The notes: generated by a model from the sequence alone, not told the origin. DNA of 64,000 bases from Streptomyces coffeae (GCF_016741875.1 NZ_JAERRF010000019.1:62001-126000), one strand, 5' to 3'; counted from the first letter of the stretch, positions 48,099 to 57,584 are shown. Numbers and translations: made by a program.

Positions 48099-49501
48099 GC
48101 GACGCCGTCACCGCGACCATGACCTTCCACCCGCAGCCGAGCGGCGGCGCCCCCAGGCCGTGGGCGTTCCCCGCCCCTGAGCGCGGTGAGCTGTCCAACG
48201 GGCTCACGGTGCTGCGCTGCCACCGCCCCGGCCAGCAGGTCGTGGCCGTCGAGGTCAATCTGGACGCCCCGCTGGACGCCGAGCCCGCCGGGCTCGACGG
48301 AGTGGCCACGATCATGGCGCGCGCCCTGTCGGAGGGCACCGACAAGCACGATGCCGAGGAGTTCGCCGCCGAGCTCGAGCGCTGCGGCGCCACCCTGGAC
48401 GCCCACGCCGATCACCCGGGCGTGCGGGTCTCCCTGGAGGTCCCGGCCTCCCGGCTGCCCAAGGCGCTCGGGCTGCTCGCCGACGCGCTGCGCGCCCCCG
48501 CCTTCCCCGACAGCGAGGTCGAGCGGCTGGTGCGCAACCGGCTGGACGAGATCCCGCACGAGCTGGCCAACCCGGCCCGCCGCGCCTCCATGGCGCTGTC
48601 CAAGGAGCTGTTCCCGGCCGAGTCGCGGATGTCCCGGCCCCGCCAGGGCACCGAGAAGACCGTCGAGGGCATCGACGCCGCGGCGGTGCGGGCCTTCTAC
48701 GAGGCGCATGTCCGCCCGTCCACCGCGACCGCGGTCGTGGTCGGCGACCTCAGCGGGGTCGACCTCGACCAGGCCCTCGCCGACACGCTCGGCGCCTGGA
48801 CGGGCGGCGCGGCCGCGCCCCGGCCGGTCCCGCCGATCGTGGCCGACGACACCGGCCGGGTGGTGATCGTGGACCGGCCCGGCGCGGTCCAGACCCAGCT
48901 GCTGCTCGGCCGGATCGGTGCCGACCGCCACGACCGCGTCTGGCCCGCCCAGGTGCTGGGCACCTACTGCCTGGGCGGCACCCTCACCTCCCGGCTCGAC
49001 CGCGTGCTGCGCGAGGAGAAGGGCTACACCTACGGGGTGCGCTCCTTCTGCCAGGTGTTGCGCTCCACGGCCTCCTCGCCGTCCGGCGGGTCCACGGGCG
49101 CCGCGATGCTGGCGATCAGCGGCTCGGTGGCCACCGAGGTCACCGGCCCGGCGCTGGAGGACCTCTGGAAGGTGCTGCGCGGCGTGCAGGAGGAGGGGCT
49201 GACGGACGCCGAGCGGGATGTCGCCGTGCAGAACCTCGTGGGCGTCGCCCCGTTGAAGTACGAGACCGCGGCCGCGGTCGCGGGCACCCTCGCCGATCAG
49301 GTCGAGCAGCATCTTCCGGACGATTTCCAGGCGCAGTTGTACGCCCGGCTCGCCGAGGCCGGGACGGTGGAGGCCACCGCCGCGGTGGTGAGCGCCTTCC
49401 CGGCGGACCGGCTGGTCACGGTGCTGGTCGGGGACGCCTCGCAGATCGCGGAGCCGGTCCGGCAGCTGGGCATCGGTGAGGTGAGCGTCGTCTCGGGCTG
49501 A
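48095..49501 (+). CDS. M16-family peptidase-like protein (non-catalytic partner)
   Basis: A protein of 468 residues, GTG start overlapping the previous stop (GTGA). The position of HxxEH is occupied by GVATIMARAL, so it cannot bind zinc. The Arg/Tyr pair that helps substrate binding in trans is kept (RVLREEKGYTYGVRS). This is the usual division of labour in two-subunit M16 enzymes. A strong terminator follows. Confidence 0.92.
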   Translation: MSDAVTATMTFHPQPSGGAPRPWAFPAPERGELSNGLTVLRCHRPGQQVVAVEVNLDAPLDAEPAGLDGVATIMARALSEGTDKHDAEEFAAELERCGATLDAHADHPGVRVSLEVPASRLPKALGLLADALRAPAFPDSEVERLVRNRLDEIPHELANPARRASMALSKELFPAESRMSRPRQGTEKTVEGIDAAAVRAFYEAHVRPSTATAVVVGDLSGVDLDQALADTLGAWTGGAAAPRPVPPIVADDTGRVVIVDRPGAVQTQLLLGRIGADRHDRVWPAQVLGTYCLGGTLTSRLDRVLREEKGYTYGVRSFCQVLRSTASSPSGGSTGAAMLAISGSVATEVTGPALEDLWKVLRGVQEEGLTDAERDVAVQNLVGVAPLKYETAAAVAGTLADQVEQHLPDDFQAQLYARLAEAGTVEATAAVVSAFPADRLVTVLVGDASQIAEPVRQLGIGEVSVVSG

Positions 49502-49539
49502 CCCCCGCAGGACCTCCGGCCGCCCAACGGGCCGTCAGC

Positions 49540-49579
49540 GGAAGGACCCTGGCATCGTGTGCGATGTCAGGGTCCTTCC
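49540..49579 (+). terminator. Terminator of the M16 operon
   Basis: GGAAGGACCCTG (49540-49551) pairs with CAGGGTCCTTCC (49568-49579), and an inner CATCG/CGATG continues the stem to about 18 bp around a tgtg loop. Confidence 0.88.
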
Positions 49580-49699
49580 GAATGCCCGTTTTATAGGGAG
49601 GTTGGTTGTTTGGTTTGTGGGGAGGGCAACAAAAATCCGGATCTGTTTGGTGATCGAAAGACGTCCCGTTTAGCGTCGGTCCGGCTGTTCGCCATCTAC

Positions 49700-49870
49700 A
49701 CGCCGCACCCGCGGCACGAGCAGCCATCGCCGAGTCCCCGTACGGCGCGAGCCAGGGGAGCCGGGGACCCAATGTCCCCCGGGGTGAATCGGGCGCCTTG
49801 TCCTTCGGGGCGAGGGGTCCGTAGGAGACCTTCCTGCTCCGAACCCGTCAGCTAACCCGGTAGGCGAGAA
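49700..49870 (+). ncRNA. c-di-AMP (ydaO-type) riboswitch
   Basis: The conserved blocks are visible in order: GCCGGGGACCCAA (49759-49772), GGGGTGAATC (49781-49790) and CCGAACCCGTCAGCTAACC (49839-49857), then GGTAGGCGAGAAGG. This set is diagnostic of the ydaO-yuaA class. In Streptomyces it precedes cell-wall hydrolase genes. Ligand binding normally turns expression off. The exact ends are approximate. Confidence 0.88.
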
Positions 49871-49894
49871 GGAAGGAAAGGAGTGCGCCACAGC

Positions 49895-50680
49895 ATGGCG
49901 TTCACCCGTGCCACCGGGAAGCACCGCCGTCCCCGACGGTCCGTCCGCACCGGCGCGAACATCGCGGGAGTCACCACCGTCGCCTCAGGTGTGGTCGCCG
50001 GTATCGCCGGTCCCGCCCTCGCCGCCGAGGAGCCCGCTCCCGAGCAGACCGGGTTGCAGCAGGCGATCGTGATCGACGAGGGGCTGGCCGACCAGATCCA
50101 GGCCCAGGCGCAGTCCCAGGAGACCGCCGCCGCGGAGGCCAAGGCCAAGGCGCGAGCCGAGACCATCGCCCGTCAGGAGGCCGCCAGGAAGGCCGAGGCG
50201 GCCGCGAAGAAGGCCAAGGCGGAGCGCGAGGCCAAGGAGCGCGCCGCGCGCGAGGCCGAGCGCAAGCGCCTCAACGCCTTCGTCGCGCCGATCTCGGGCT
50301 CCTACGTCTCCACCGCCTACAAGGCGTCCAGCGGTCTGTGGTCCTCCGGCAGCCACACCGGGATCGACTTCCACGCCGCCTCGGGCACCTCGGTGCACGC
50401 GGTCGGCTCCGGTGAGGTCGTCGAGGCGGGCTGGGGCGGCTCCTACGGCAACAACATCGTCATCAAGATGAAGGACGGCACGTACACCCAGTACGGCCAC
50501 CTGTCCTCGATCAACGTCTCGGTCGGCCAGACGGTCACCCCGGGCCAGCAGATCGGCCTCTCGGGCGCCACCGGCAACGTCACCGGACCGCATCTGCACT
50601 TCGAGGCGCGCACCAGCCCCGACTACGGCTCGGACATCGACCCCGTGGCGTATCTGCGCTCCCACGGCATCAGCCTCTGA
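49895..50680 (+). CDS. Secreted M23-family cell-wall endopeptidase
   Basis: A protein of 261 residues from ATG 49895, 11 bases after AAAGGAG. A long signal sequence (basic HRRPRRSVRT, hydrophobic stretch, PALAA cleavage) is followed by an Ala/Lys/Glu-rich coiled coil (about 75-130). The LytM domain then has HTGIDFHA and HLHFEART, the zinc ligands of active M23 peptidases. It should cut peptidoglycan cross-links outside the membrane, under control of the c-di-AMP riboswitch upstream. Confidence 0.93.
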   Translation: MAFTRATGKHRRPRRSVRTGANIAGVTTVASGVVAGIAGPALAAEEPAPEQTGLQQAIVIDEGLADQIQAQAQSQETAAAEAKAKARAETIARQEAARKAEAAAKKAKAEREAKERAAREAERKRLNAFVAPISGSYVSTAYKASSGLWSSGSHTGIDFHAASGTSVHAVGSGEVVEAGWGGSYGNNIVIKMKDGTYTQYGHLSSINVSVGQTVTPGQQIGLSGATGNVTGPHLHFEARTSPDYGSDIDPVAYLRSHGISL

Positions 50681-50691
50681 CCCAGGCCGTA

Positions 50692-50729
50692 CCGAAGGCC
50701 CCGTCCGCCGGACCGGACGGGGCCTTCGG
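50692..50729 (+). terminator. Terminator of the M23 peptidase gene
   Basis: CCGAAGGCCCCGTCCG (50692-50707) pairs with CGGACGGGGCCTTCGG (50714-50729) around six bases, starting 12 bp after the stop. Confidence 0.88.
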
Positions 50730-50880
50730 CATGCGCAACCCGCCCGGCTGACCAAAAACATCCATGCATTCCGGTCCGCCATCGGAAATTCCCTCGTTTT
50801 GGAATAGAGTTGTCGAACGCCCGGCAATCGGGTGCGTTTCGCTGGGATTAAGGCGGAGGTTCGACAGTGGGGGACCGGAA

Positions 50881-51642
50881 GTGAACGGGGATGCGACCGC
50901 GATTCCGGGCGGTCGGCGGATTTCGGCGCATGCGGTGTGCACGGCCATTCGCGACGACATCGTCTCCGGTGTCCATCCGCCCGGCAGCCGGCTCACCGAG
51001 GAACTGCTCGCCCGCCGCTACGGCGTCTCGCGGGTGCCCGTCCGGGAGGCTCTGCGCACCCTGGAGTCCGAGGGGTTCGTGACCACCCGGCGCCACGCGG
51101 GCGCCTGTGTCGCCCAGCCCTCCGAGCGGGAGGTGGCCGACCTCCTCGACATCCGCGGGCTGCTGGAGCCGCTGGGCGCCGCCCGCGCCGCCCAGCGCCG
51201 CACCGAGGCCCATCTGAAGGTGCTGCGCGGTCTGGTCCGGCTCGGGCAGGAGCGGGCCCGCCGCGGTTCCCTCGGTGAACTGCGGCCGCTGGACGACTGG
51301 TTCCATGAGACGCTCGCCCAGGCGTCGGACAGTCCGAGCCTGGCCGTGCTGCTGGTTCAGGTGCGGCGCAAGATCGCGTGGGTGTACGCGGCCGATCCGG
51401 CGCGGCAGCCGGAGCGACCGGTGCGGGGCGCCGCCGACCGGTCCGATCCGGCGGCGCGGGCCGTGGAGTCCTGGGCGGAGCACGGCGCGCTGGTGGACGC
51501 GGTCGCGCGCGGCGACGCGGACCGCGCCAGGATCCTCGCCACCGTGCACACCGAGCGCGCGCTCTCGGCATTCCGGCTGCGCCGTCCGGCTCAGGTGAGG
51601 ACTTCGAAACATTCCGTCAACACGGCGAGCGGGCGGAATTAA
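50881..51642 (+). CDS. GntR-family (FadR-like) transcriptional regulator
   Basis: A protein of 253 residues from GTG 50881; the frame opens earlier at 50764 but homology starts here. The N-terminal winged helix (about 18-80) contains LLARRYGVSRVPVREALRTLESEGFV. The C-terminal FCD-type domain (about 95-225) contains LDIRGLLEPLGAARAAQ and LDDWFHETLAQASDSPSL. The ligand is unknown. It is convergent with ptsH. Confidence 0.88.
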   Translation: MNGDATAIPGGRRISAHAVCTAIRDDIVSGVHPPGSRLTEELLARRYGVSRVPVREALRTLESEGFVTTRRHAGACVAQPSEREVADLLDIRGLLEPLGAARAAQRRTEAHLKVLRGLVRLGQERARRGSLGELRPLDDWFHETLAQASDSPSLAVLLVQVRRKIAWVYAADPARQPERPVRGAADRSDPAARAVESWAEHGALVDAVARGDADRARILATVHTERALSAFRLRRPAQVRTSKHSVNTASGRN

Positions 51643-51711
51643 CGCGGCTCCCGTATACACGTTTCCGGCTCTGCCATTTTGTAAAGTTTTGTCAGGGGCA
51701 GGAATTCGGAA

Positions 51712-51756
51712 ACGACAGGGCCGCGGTGATCGGAATGGTCACCGCGGCCCTGTCGT
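51712..51756. terminator. Bidirectional terminator between gntR-type gene and ptsH
   Basis: An 18-bp perfect stem, ACGACAGGGCCGCGGTGA (51712-51729) with 51739-51756, nine-base loop, between convergent genes. Confidence 0.85.
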
Positions 51757-51800
51757 GCGAGAAAAGACCCGGCAGAATACGGGGCCGAATCACCAGTGGG

Positions 51801-52082
51801 TCAGACGGTCTCGGGAAGCTCCTCGAGACCGTCCGCCACAAGCTTCGCCAGCCGGTCGAGCGCGACCTCGGCGTCGTCCGCGTCGGAGGCCAGGACAACC
51901 TCCTCGCCACCCTGCGCGCCCAGGCCGAGCACGGCCAGCATGGAGGCGGCGTTGACCGGGGTGCCGTCGGCCTTGGCGATCGTGATGGGGACGCCTGCGG
52001 CGGTGGCCGCCCGGACGAAGATCGACGCAGGGCGGGCGTGCAGGCCCTCGGCCCAGCCGATGGTGACGCGGCGCTCAGCCAT
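51801..52082 (-). CDS. ptsH: HPr phosphocarrier protein of the sugar PTS
   Basis: 93 residues. The phosphorylation site is His15 in AEGLHARPAS, and Ser47 in NAASMLAVLGL is at the regulatory serine position. HPr passes phosphate from enzyme I to the sugar-specific enzymes II. It stands alone, without ptsI next to it, which is normal in Streptomyces. Confidence 0.95.
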   Translation of the reverse strand: MAERRVTIGWAEGLHARPASIFVRAATAAGVPITIAKADGTPVNAASMLAVLGLGAQGGEEVVLASDADDAEVALDRLAKLVADGLEELPETV

Positions 52083-52315
52083 GGTGTTGCCCTTCAGGTG
52101 TGACGGGTGCTGTTGTCTAGACCAAAATCATACGGTGTCCGGGTTCACCCGAACGATGTCCGACTGAGCCCGGCTGTGTCCGGACCGGTCCGATACGGAC
52201 CTTCCCGCGACACCCGGCTCCGACGCAAGGGCGTCCACCATTCGGACCGCTGCCGAATCCGGACGGGGCCGTTCGGACCTGCTCCCGATGGCCGCCCGGC
52301 CCTTAGGCTTGCCCC

Positions 52316-55183
52316 ATGCCGACGCCGCCGGACCAGCACGCCTACCCGACCCACTGGGAAGCCGACGTGGTGCTCCGGGACGGTGGCACCGCCCAGATCC
52401 GCCCCATCACCCCCGATGACGCGCAGCGGCTGGTCAGCTTCTACGAGCACGTCTCCGACGAGTCGAAGTACTACCGCTTCTTCGCCCCCTACCCGCGCCT
52501 GTCGGACCGCGATGTCCATCGCTTCACGCACCACGACTACGTCGACCGGGTGGGTCTGGCGGCCATCGTGGGGGGCGAGTTCATCGCCACCGTGCGCTAC
52601 GACCGCATCGACGGCCGGGGCCGCTCCGCCAGCGCGCCCGCCGACGAGGCCGAGGTCGCCTTCCTGGTTCAGGACGCCCACCAGGGCCGCGGCGTCGCCT
52701 CCGCCCTGCTGGAGCACATCGCCGCGGTCGCGCGCGAACGCGGCATCCGCCGCTTCGCCGCCGAGGTGCTGCCCGCCAACACCAAGATGATCAAGGTGTT
52801 CACGGACGCGGGCTACACCCAGCAGCGCAGCTTCGAGGACGGCGTCGTACGCCTGGAGTTCGACCTCGAACCCACCGACCGCTCGCTGGCCGTCATGCGC
52901 GCCCGCGAACAGCGGGCCGAGGCCCGCTCCGTGCAGCGGCTGCTCGCCCCCGGCTCCGTCGCCGTCATCGGCACCGGACGCGCCCCCGGCGGGGTCGGCC
53001 GCACAGTGCTGCGCAACCTCCTCGACGGAGGCTTCACCGGGAGCCTGTACGCCGTCAACCGCGCCTTCCCCGAGGGCGGCGCACCCCTCGATCCGGAGGG
53101 CGTTCCCGGCCACCGCGCGCTGCGCGAGATCGACGGCCCGGTCGACCTGGCCATCGTCGCCGTCCCCGCCGGACAGGTGCCGTCCGTGGTGGCCGACTGC
53201 GGTGAGCACGGCGTCCAGGGCCTGGTCGTGCTCTCCGCCGGATACGCCGAGAGCGGGCCCGAGGGCCGCGCCCGCCAGCGCGATCTGGTCCGCCAGGCGC
53301 GCACCTACGGCATGCGCGTCATCGGCCCCAACGCCTTCGGCGTCATCAATACCGCCGACGGCGTGCGGTTGAACGCCTCCCTCACCCCCCACCTGCCCAT
53401 CCCCGGACGGCTCGGGCTGTTCACCCAGTCCGGGGCCATCGGCATCGCGCTGCTGTCCGGGCTGCACCGGCGCGGCGCGGGGCTGGCCGGCCTGGCCGGG
53501 ATTGCCGGGATATCGACCTTCGTCTCCGCGGGGAACCGCGCCGATGTCTCGGGCAACGACCTCCTCCAGTACTGGTTCGACGACCCGCAGACCGACGTGG
53601 CCCTGATGTACCTCGAATCCATCGGCAACCCGCGGAAGTTCACCCGGCTCGCCAAGCGCACCGCCGCGGTCAAACCGGTGGTGGTGGTCAAGGGCGCCCG
53701 GCACAGCGGCGCCGCCCCCACCGGCCACGCCGTGCCCACCACCAGGATCCCCGACGCCACCGTCTCCGCGCTGCTGCGGCAGGCGGGCGTCATCCGCGTC
53801 GACACCGTCACCGAGCTCGCCGACGTCGGCGTCCTGCTCGCCTCCCAGCCGCTTCCGGCCGGGCCGCGCGTCGCCATCCTCGGCAACTCCGAGTCCCTGG
53901 GGCTGCTCACCTACGACGCCTGCCTCACCGAGGGGCTGCGCCCGCTGCCGCCCCGCGATCTCACCACGGCCGCCGAGCCCGGGGACTTCCACTCCGCCCT
54001 CACCGAGGCGCTCGCCGACGACGGGTGCGACGCGGTCGTCGTCACCGCCATCCCCTGGGTCGGCGACACCTGCGCCGCCGATCTCGCCGCGGCCGTGCGC
54101 GAGGCGGCCGACGCGGCACCGGGGCCCGGCGGCACCAAGCCCGTGGCCGTGGTCCATCTGGAGATCCCGGACCTGGTGGAGTCCCTGGCCGGGATGCGCG
54201 ACGAGGGCGACGCCCCGCGGGCCCGGCGGATCCCGGCGTACCCCGCGGCCGAGCGGGCCGTCCGGGCGCTCGCCGAGGCCGTGCGGTACGCGCGCTGGCG
54301 CGAGGAGTCCGCCGAGCCAGGACGGGTACCGGAGTACGACGACATCGACGAGTCCGGGGCCGCGGCCGACATCGAGGTGCTGCTCGCCCCGGCCGCGAGC
54401 GCCCCCGCTGAGAGCGTCCCGGCCCCCGGCGTCCCGGCCGAGGGCCGACCGCACTCCGGCGCCCCGCCGCCGGACGACGCCGCGACCGCCGCGGCCGGTG
54501 TCGAGCTGTCCGCCGCCGACACCCAGCGGCTGCTGGCCCGCTACGGCGTCAGTGTGCTGCCCGCCCTGCCCGCGCCCGGCCCCGACGCCGCCGTCCGGGC
54601 CGCCGAGCGGCTCGGCTTCCCGGTGGCGCTCAAGCCGACCGCCCCCCATCTGCGCCACCGCACCGACCTGGGCGGCGTACGGCTCGGCCTCGGCGGCGAG
54701 GCGGAACTGCGCCGCGCCTACGCCGAGTTGACCGACTACCTCGGCCCGCCCGAGGAGCTGGGGCTGGTCGTCCAGCGGATGGCGCCGCGCGGTGTGGACA
54801 CCGTGGTCCGGGCCGCGATCGACCCCGCGGCCGGGGCCGTGCTCTCCTTCGGCCTCGCCGGTGCCCCCTCCGAACTGCTCGGCGACACCGCCCACCGCCT
54901 CGTCCCGGCCACCGACCGGGACGCCGCCGAGCTCATCCGGTCCATCCGGACCGCCCCGCTGCTCTTCGGTTGGCGCGGCTCCAAACCCGTCGACACCGCG
55001 GCCCTGGAGGAGCTGCTGCTGCGGGTGTCACGTCTGGTCGACGACCATCCCGAAATGGTCGCCGTCGACCTCGAACCGGTCGTTGTCGCTCAGCGTGCTC
55101 TGTCGGTGCTCGGCGCCTCCGCCCGCCTCGCCCCACCCCCCGTCCGGACCGACCTCGGTCCCCGCCACCTCCCCGCCTACTGA
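52316..55183 (+). CDS. GNAT acetyltransferase fused to an ADP-forming acyl-CoA synthetase
   Basis: A protein of 955 residues. The N-terminal GNAT domain (about 10-200) contains EVAFLVQDAHQGRGVASALLEHI, the acetyl-CoA loop. CoA-binding and ligase domains of the ACD/SucD type follow (about 205-660: RAPGGVGRTVLRNLLDGGF, GLFTQSGAIGIALLSG, ESIGNPRKFT). The C-terminal ATP-grasp domain (about 720-955) contains GFPVALKPTAPHLRHRTDLGG. Such fusions are protein lysine acetyltransferases of the Pat type. The GNAT-first order differs from Salmonella Pat, where it is last. The ATG is at 52316; ptsH is divergent. Confidence 0.92.
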   Translation: MPTPPDQHAYPTHWEADVVLRDGGTAQIRPITPDDAQRLVSFYEHVSDESKYYRFFAPYPRLSDRDVHRFTHHDYVDRVGLAAIVGGEFIATVRYDRIDGRGRSASAPADEAEVAFLVQDAHQGRGVASALLEHIAAVARERGIRRFAAEVLPANTKMIKVFTDAGYTQQRSFEDGVVRLEFDLEPTDRSLAVMRAREQRAEARSVQRLLAPGSVAVIGTGRAPGGVGRTVLRNLLDGGFTGSLYAVNRAFPEGGAPLDPEGVPGHRALREIDGPVDLAIVAVPAGQVPSVVADCGEHGVQGLVVLSAGYAESGPEGRARQRDLVRQARTYGMRVIGPNAFGVINTADGVRLNASLTPHLPIPGRLGLFTQSGAIGIALLSGLHRRGAGLAGLAGIAGISTFVSAGNRADVSGNDLLQYWFDDPQTDVALMYLESIGNPRKFTRLAKRTAAVKPVVVVKGARHSGAAPTGHAVPTTRIPDATVSALLRQAGVIRVDTVTELADVGVLLASQPLPAGPRVAILGNSESLGLLTYDACLTEGLRPLPPRDLTTAAEPGDFHSALTEALADDGCDAVVVTAIPWVGDTCAADLAAAVREAADAAPGPGGTKPVAVVHLEIPDLVESLAGMRDEGDAPRARRIPAYPAAERAVRALAEAVRYARWREESAEPGRVPEYDDIDESGAAADIEVLLAPAASAPAESVPAPGVPAEGRPHSGAPPPDDAATAAAGVELSAADTQRLLARYGVSVLPALPAPGPDAAVRAAERLGFPVALKPTAPHLRHRTDLGGVRLGLGGEAELRRAYAELTDYLGPPEELGLVVQRMAPRGVDTVVRAAIDPAAGAVLSFGLAGAPSELLGDTAHRLVPATDRDAAELIRSIRTAPLLFGWRGSKPVDTAALEELLLRVSRLVDDHPEMVAVDLEPVVVAQRALSVLGASARLAPPPVRTDLGPRHLPAY

Positions 55184-55202
55184 CCGCCAGGAGGTCCTGA
55201 CG

Positions 55203-55709
55203 GTGGACACCACCTTCCCGTACCCGGCGATCCGGCTCCCGGAGGGCTCCTGGTGGGACTGGGACGTCCTCGCCTCGGACTCCGGCGCGTTCCGGCCGGC
55301 TGCCGGGCCCGACCTCACCTATGGCCACGGACGGGAACTTCTCCTCCGCGATCCGGCCTTCGTCAGCTGCCCCACGGCGTTCCACGATCCGGTCTTCCGC
55401 GCGCCGACCCCCGAGGAGCCGGCCGCGGTCACCCGGCACCGCGGTGAACAGCTGACCGTCCTGGTCGCCTTCGAGGCGGACGCACACGGCCCGGAGCCCG
55501 GCTCCTGCGTCGTCGCCGCGGAGCGGCTCGAGATCATGCGGGAGCACGTCCTGCGGTACTGGCGCGACGATGCGCCCCCCGGGCAGCGCTTCGCGCCGTG
55601 GGTCCGCCCCGCGGCGCACCGGACGGGCTCTCCGGCCGCGGCCCCCGGTGGGGCCCGAACCGGCCGTCCGCGCATCCGTACGGCCGGACCGGCCACACCC
55701 ACGGATTAG
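55203..55709 (+). CDS. Protein of unknown function
   Basis: 168 residues from GTG 55203, eight bases after AGGAGG and 20 bp after the GNAT-ligase stop, so probably co-transcribed. It is rich in aromatic residues at the start (LPEGSWWDWDVLASDSG). A mixed alpha/beta core follows (EQLTVLVAFEADAHG, RLEIMREHVLRYW), then a disordered Pro/Arg-rich tail. It has no known motif, signal peptide or membrane helix. Confidence 0.72.
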   Translation: MDTTFPYPAIRLPEGSWWDWDVLASDSGAFRPAAGPDLTYGHGRELLLRDPAFVSCPTAFHDPVFRAPTPEEPAAVTRHRGEQLTVLVAFEADAHGPEPGSCVVAAERLEIMREHVLRYWRDDAPPGQRFAPWVRPAAHRTGSPAAAPGGARTGRPRIRTAGPATPTD

Positions 55710-55719
55710 GATGGTGCAC

Positions 55720-56316
55720 ATGGCGAAGACCGGTACGACGACCCAGGGGCTGCGCGCGGCGATCGAGCGCAGCGGCTATTACCCGGCACTCGTGGCCGAG
55801 GCGGTGGAGGCCGCCGTGGGCGGGGAACCGATCGTTTCGTACCTCGTCCACCAGGAGACCACCTTCGACGCCAACGAGGTCCGCCGCCATGTCACGGTCC
55901 TCGTCCTCACCCGCAACCGCTTCATCGTCAGCCACACCGACGAGCAGGCCGCGGACGGCACCTCGCCGTCGCCGTACGCCACCACCTCCACCGAGTCGGT
56001 GAAGCTCCAGCGGATCTCCTCGGTCGTGGTCAGCCGGGTCGTCGCCAATCCCGAGTCGTACACCCCGGGCACCCTGCCGCGGGAGGTCGTGCTCACCATC
56101 GGGTGGGGCGCGGTCAACCGGCTGGACCTGGAGCCCGCCGCGTGCGGCGATCCCAACTGCGAGGCGGACCACGGCTACACCGGCTCCTCCACCGCCGACG
56201 ACCTGAGCTTGCGCGTCAGCGAGGCGGGCGACGGTCCCGACAGCGTCCGCCAGACCCTCGCCTTCGCCCAGGCGCTCTCGGAGGCCACCGCGGCCACGCC
56301 GGACTCCGGCCGCTGA
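55720..56316 (+). CDS. DUF5998 family protein
   Basis: 198 residues from ATG 55720 with AGGA nine bases upstream; ATG 55711 is an alternative. GLRAAIERSGYYPALVAEAVEAAV and YLVHQETTFD are at the start of the conserved region. Family function unknown. The stop overlaps the start of the next gene (TGATG), which suggests translational coupling to the phosphatase. Confidence 0.82.
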   Translation: MAKTGTTTQGLRAAIERSGYYPALVAEAVEAAVGGEPIVSYLVHQETTFDANEVRRHVTVLVLTRNRFIVSHTDEQAADGTSPSPYATTSTESVKLQRISSVVVSRVVANPESYTPGTLPREVVLTIGWGAVNRLDLEPAACGDPNCEADHGYTGSSTADDLSLRVSEAGDGPDSVRQTLAFAQALSEATAATPDSGR

Positions 56317-57539
56317 TGTCCGGTTCCGCCATCGGCCCCGCCCCGGCCGGCTCCGCCTGGCCCGAGCCCGCGCCGCTCGACCCGCGTTCCGCGCCGCTGC
56401 CGAAGTACGGCTCCGCGTCGCTGGCCGATCTGCTGCCCGCCGTCGTCGCGGGGCAGGAGGTCCCGGGCTTCACCTCCGGGCTCACCCTCGCCCCCGCCGA
56501 CCGGGTCTGCGTCTTCCTGGTCGACGGTCTCGGCTGGGAGCTGCTGCGCGCCCACCCCGCCGAGGCGCCCTTTCTGACCACGCTGCTGTCCAGTTCGCTG
56601 AACGGCGCCGGGGCGCCGCTGACCGCGGGCTTCCCGTCCACCACCGCGACCTCGCTGGCCTCGGTCGGCACCGGACTGCCGCCGGGTGCCCACGGGTTGC
56701 CCGGCTACACCGTGGCCGACCCCGCCACCGGCCATCTGATGAACCAGTTGCGCTGGCAGCCCTGGACGGATCCGCATCTCTGGCAGCCGTACCCCACGGT
56801 CTTCCAGCAGGCCGACGCGGCGGGTGTGCACACCTGCCAGGTCTCCGCGCCGACCTTCGAGGAGACCCCGCTCACCAAGATCGCGCTGAGCGGCGGCACC
56901 TTCCACGGACGGCTCACCGGCGAGGAGCGGATGGACCTCGCGGCCGAGCAACTCGCCGCCGGGGACCGCTCGCTGGTCTACACGTACTACAGCGAAGTGG
57001 ACGGCAAGGGCCATCGCTTCGGTGTGGACTCCATGGAGTGGCGCGAGCAACTGCGCTATGTGGACCGGCTCGCCCAGCGGCTCGCCGAGCAACTCCCGCC
57101 CCGCGCCGCCCTCTACGTCACCGCCGACCACGGCATGATCGACATCCCCTTCGATCCGGAGTCGCGGATCGACTTCGACGAGGACTGGGAACTGCGGGCG
57201 GGCGTCGCGCTCCTGGGCGGCGAGGGCCGTGCCCGGCATGTGTACGCGGTCCCCGGAGCCGCCGGTGATGTGCTCGCCGTCTGGCGCGAGGTGCTGGGCG
57301 ACCGGATGTGGGTGGCCGGGCGCGACGAGGCCATCGAGGCGGGCTGGTTCGGCCCGCCCGGCGACGGCGGGGTGGACGAGCGGGTCTACCGGCGGATCGG
57401 CGATGTGGTGGCGGCTGCCGCCGCCGATGTCGCGATCGTCGCCTCGGAGACCGAGCCGAAGGAGTCCGCGATGGTGGGGCTGCACGGTTCGATGACCCCC
57501 GTGGAGCAGTTGGTGCCGCTCCTCGAAGTACGCTCCTGA
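56316..57539 (+). CDS. Alkaline phosphatase superfamily (nucleotide pyrophosphatase-like) protein
   Basis: A protein of 407 residues. The metal site is formed by VFLVDGLGWE, the nucleophile region FPSTTATSLASVGTG with a Thr, YSEVDGKGHRFG, TADHGMID and a late GLHGS. It is a cytoplasmic two-metal phosphodiesterase or pyrophosphatase of unknown substrate. Its start overlaps the DUF5998 stop. Genes 52316-57539 appear to form one operon with very short gaps. Confidence 0.9.
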   Translation: MSGSAIGPAPAGSAWPEPAPLDPRSAPLPKYGSASLADLLPAVVAGQEVPGFTSGLTLAPADRVCVFLVDGLGWELLRAHPAEAPFLTTLLSSSLNGAGAPLTAGFPSTTATSLASVGTGLPPGAHGLPGYTVADPATGHLMNQLRWQPWTDPHLWQPYPTVFQQADAAGVHTCQVSAPTFEETPLTKIALSGGTFHGRLTGEERMDLAAEQLAAGDRSLVYTYYSEVDGKGHRFGVDSMEWREQLRYVDRLAQRLAEQLPPRAALYVTADHGMIDIPFDPESRIDFDEDWELRAGVALLGGEGRARHVYAVPGAAGDVLAVWREVLGDRMWVAGRDEAIEAGWFGPPGDGGVDERVYRRIGDVVAAAAADVAIVASETEPKESAMVGLHGSMTPVEQLVPLLEVRS

Positions 57540-57584
57540 AGCGCGATCCGTCATCTCCGCCGTACGAAAGGCTCTGCCACCCTC

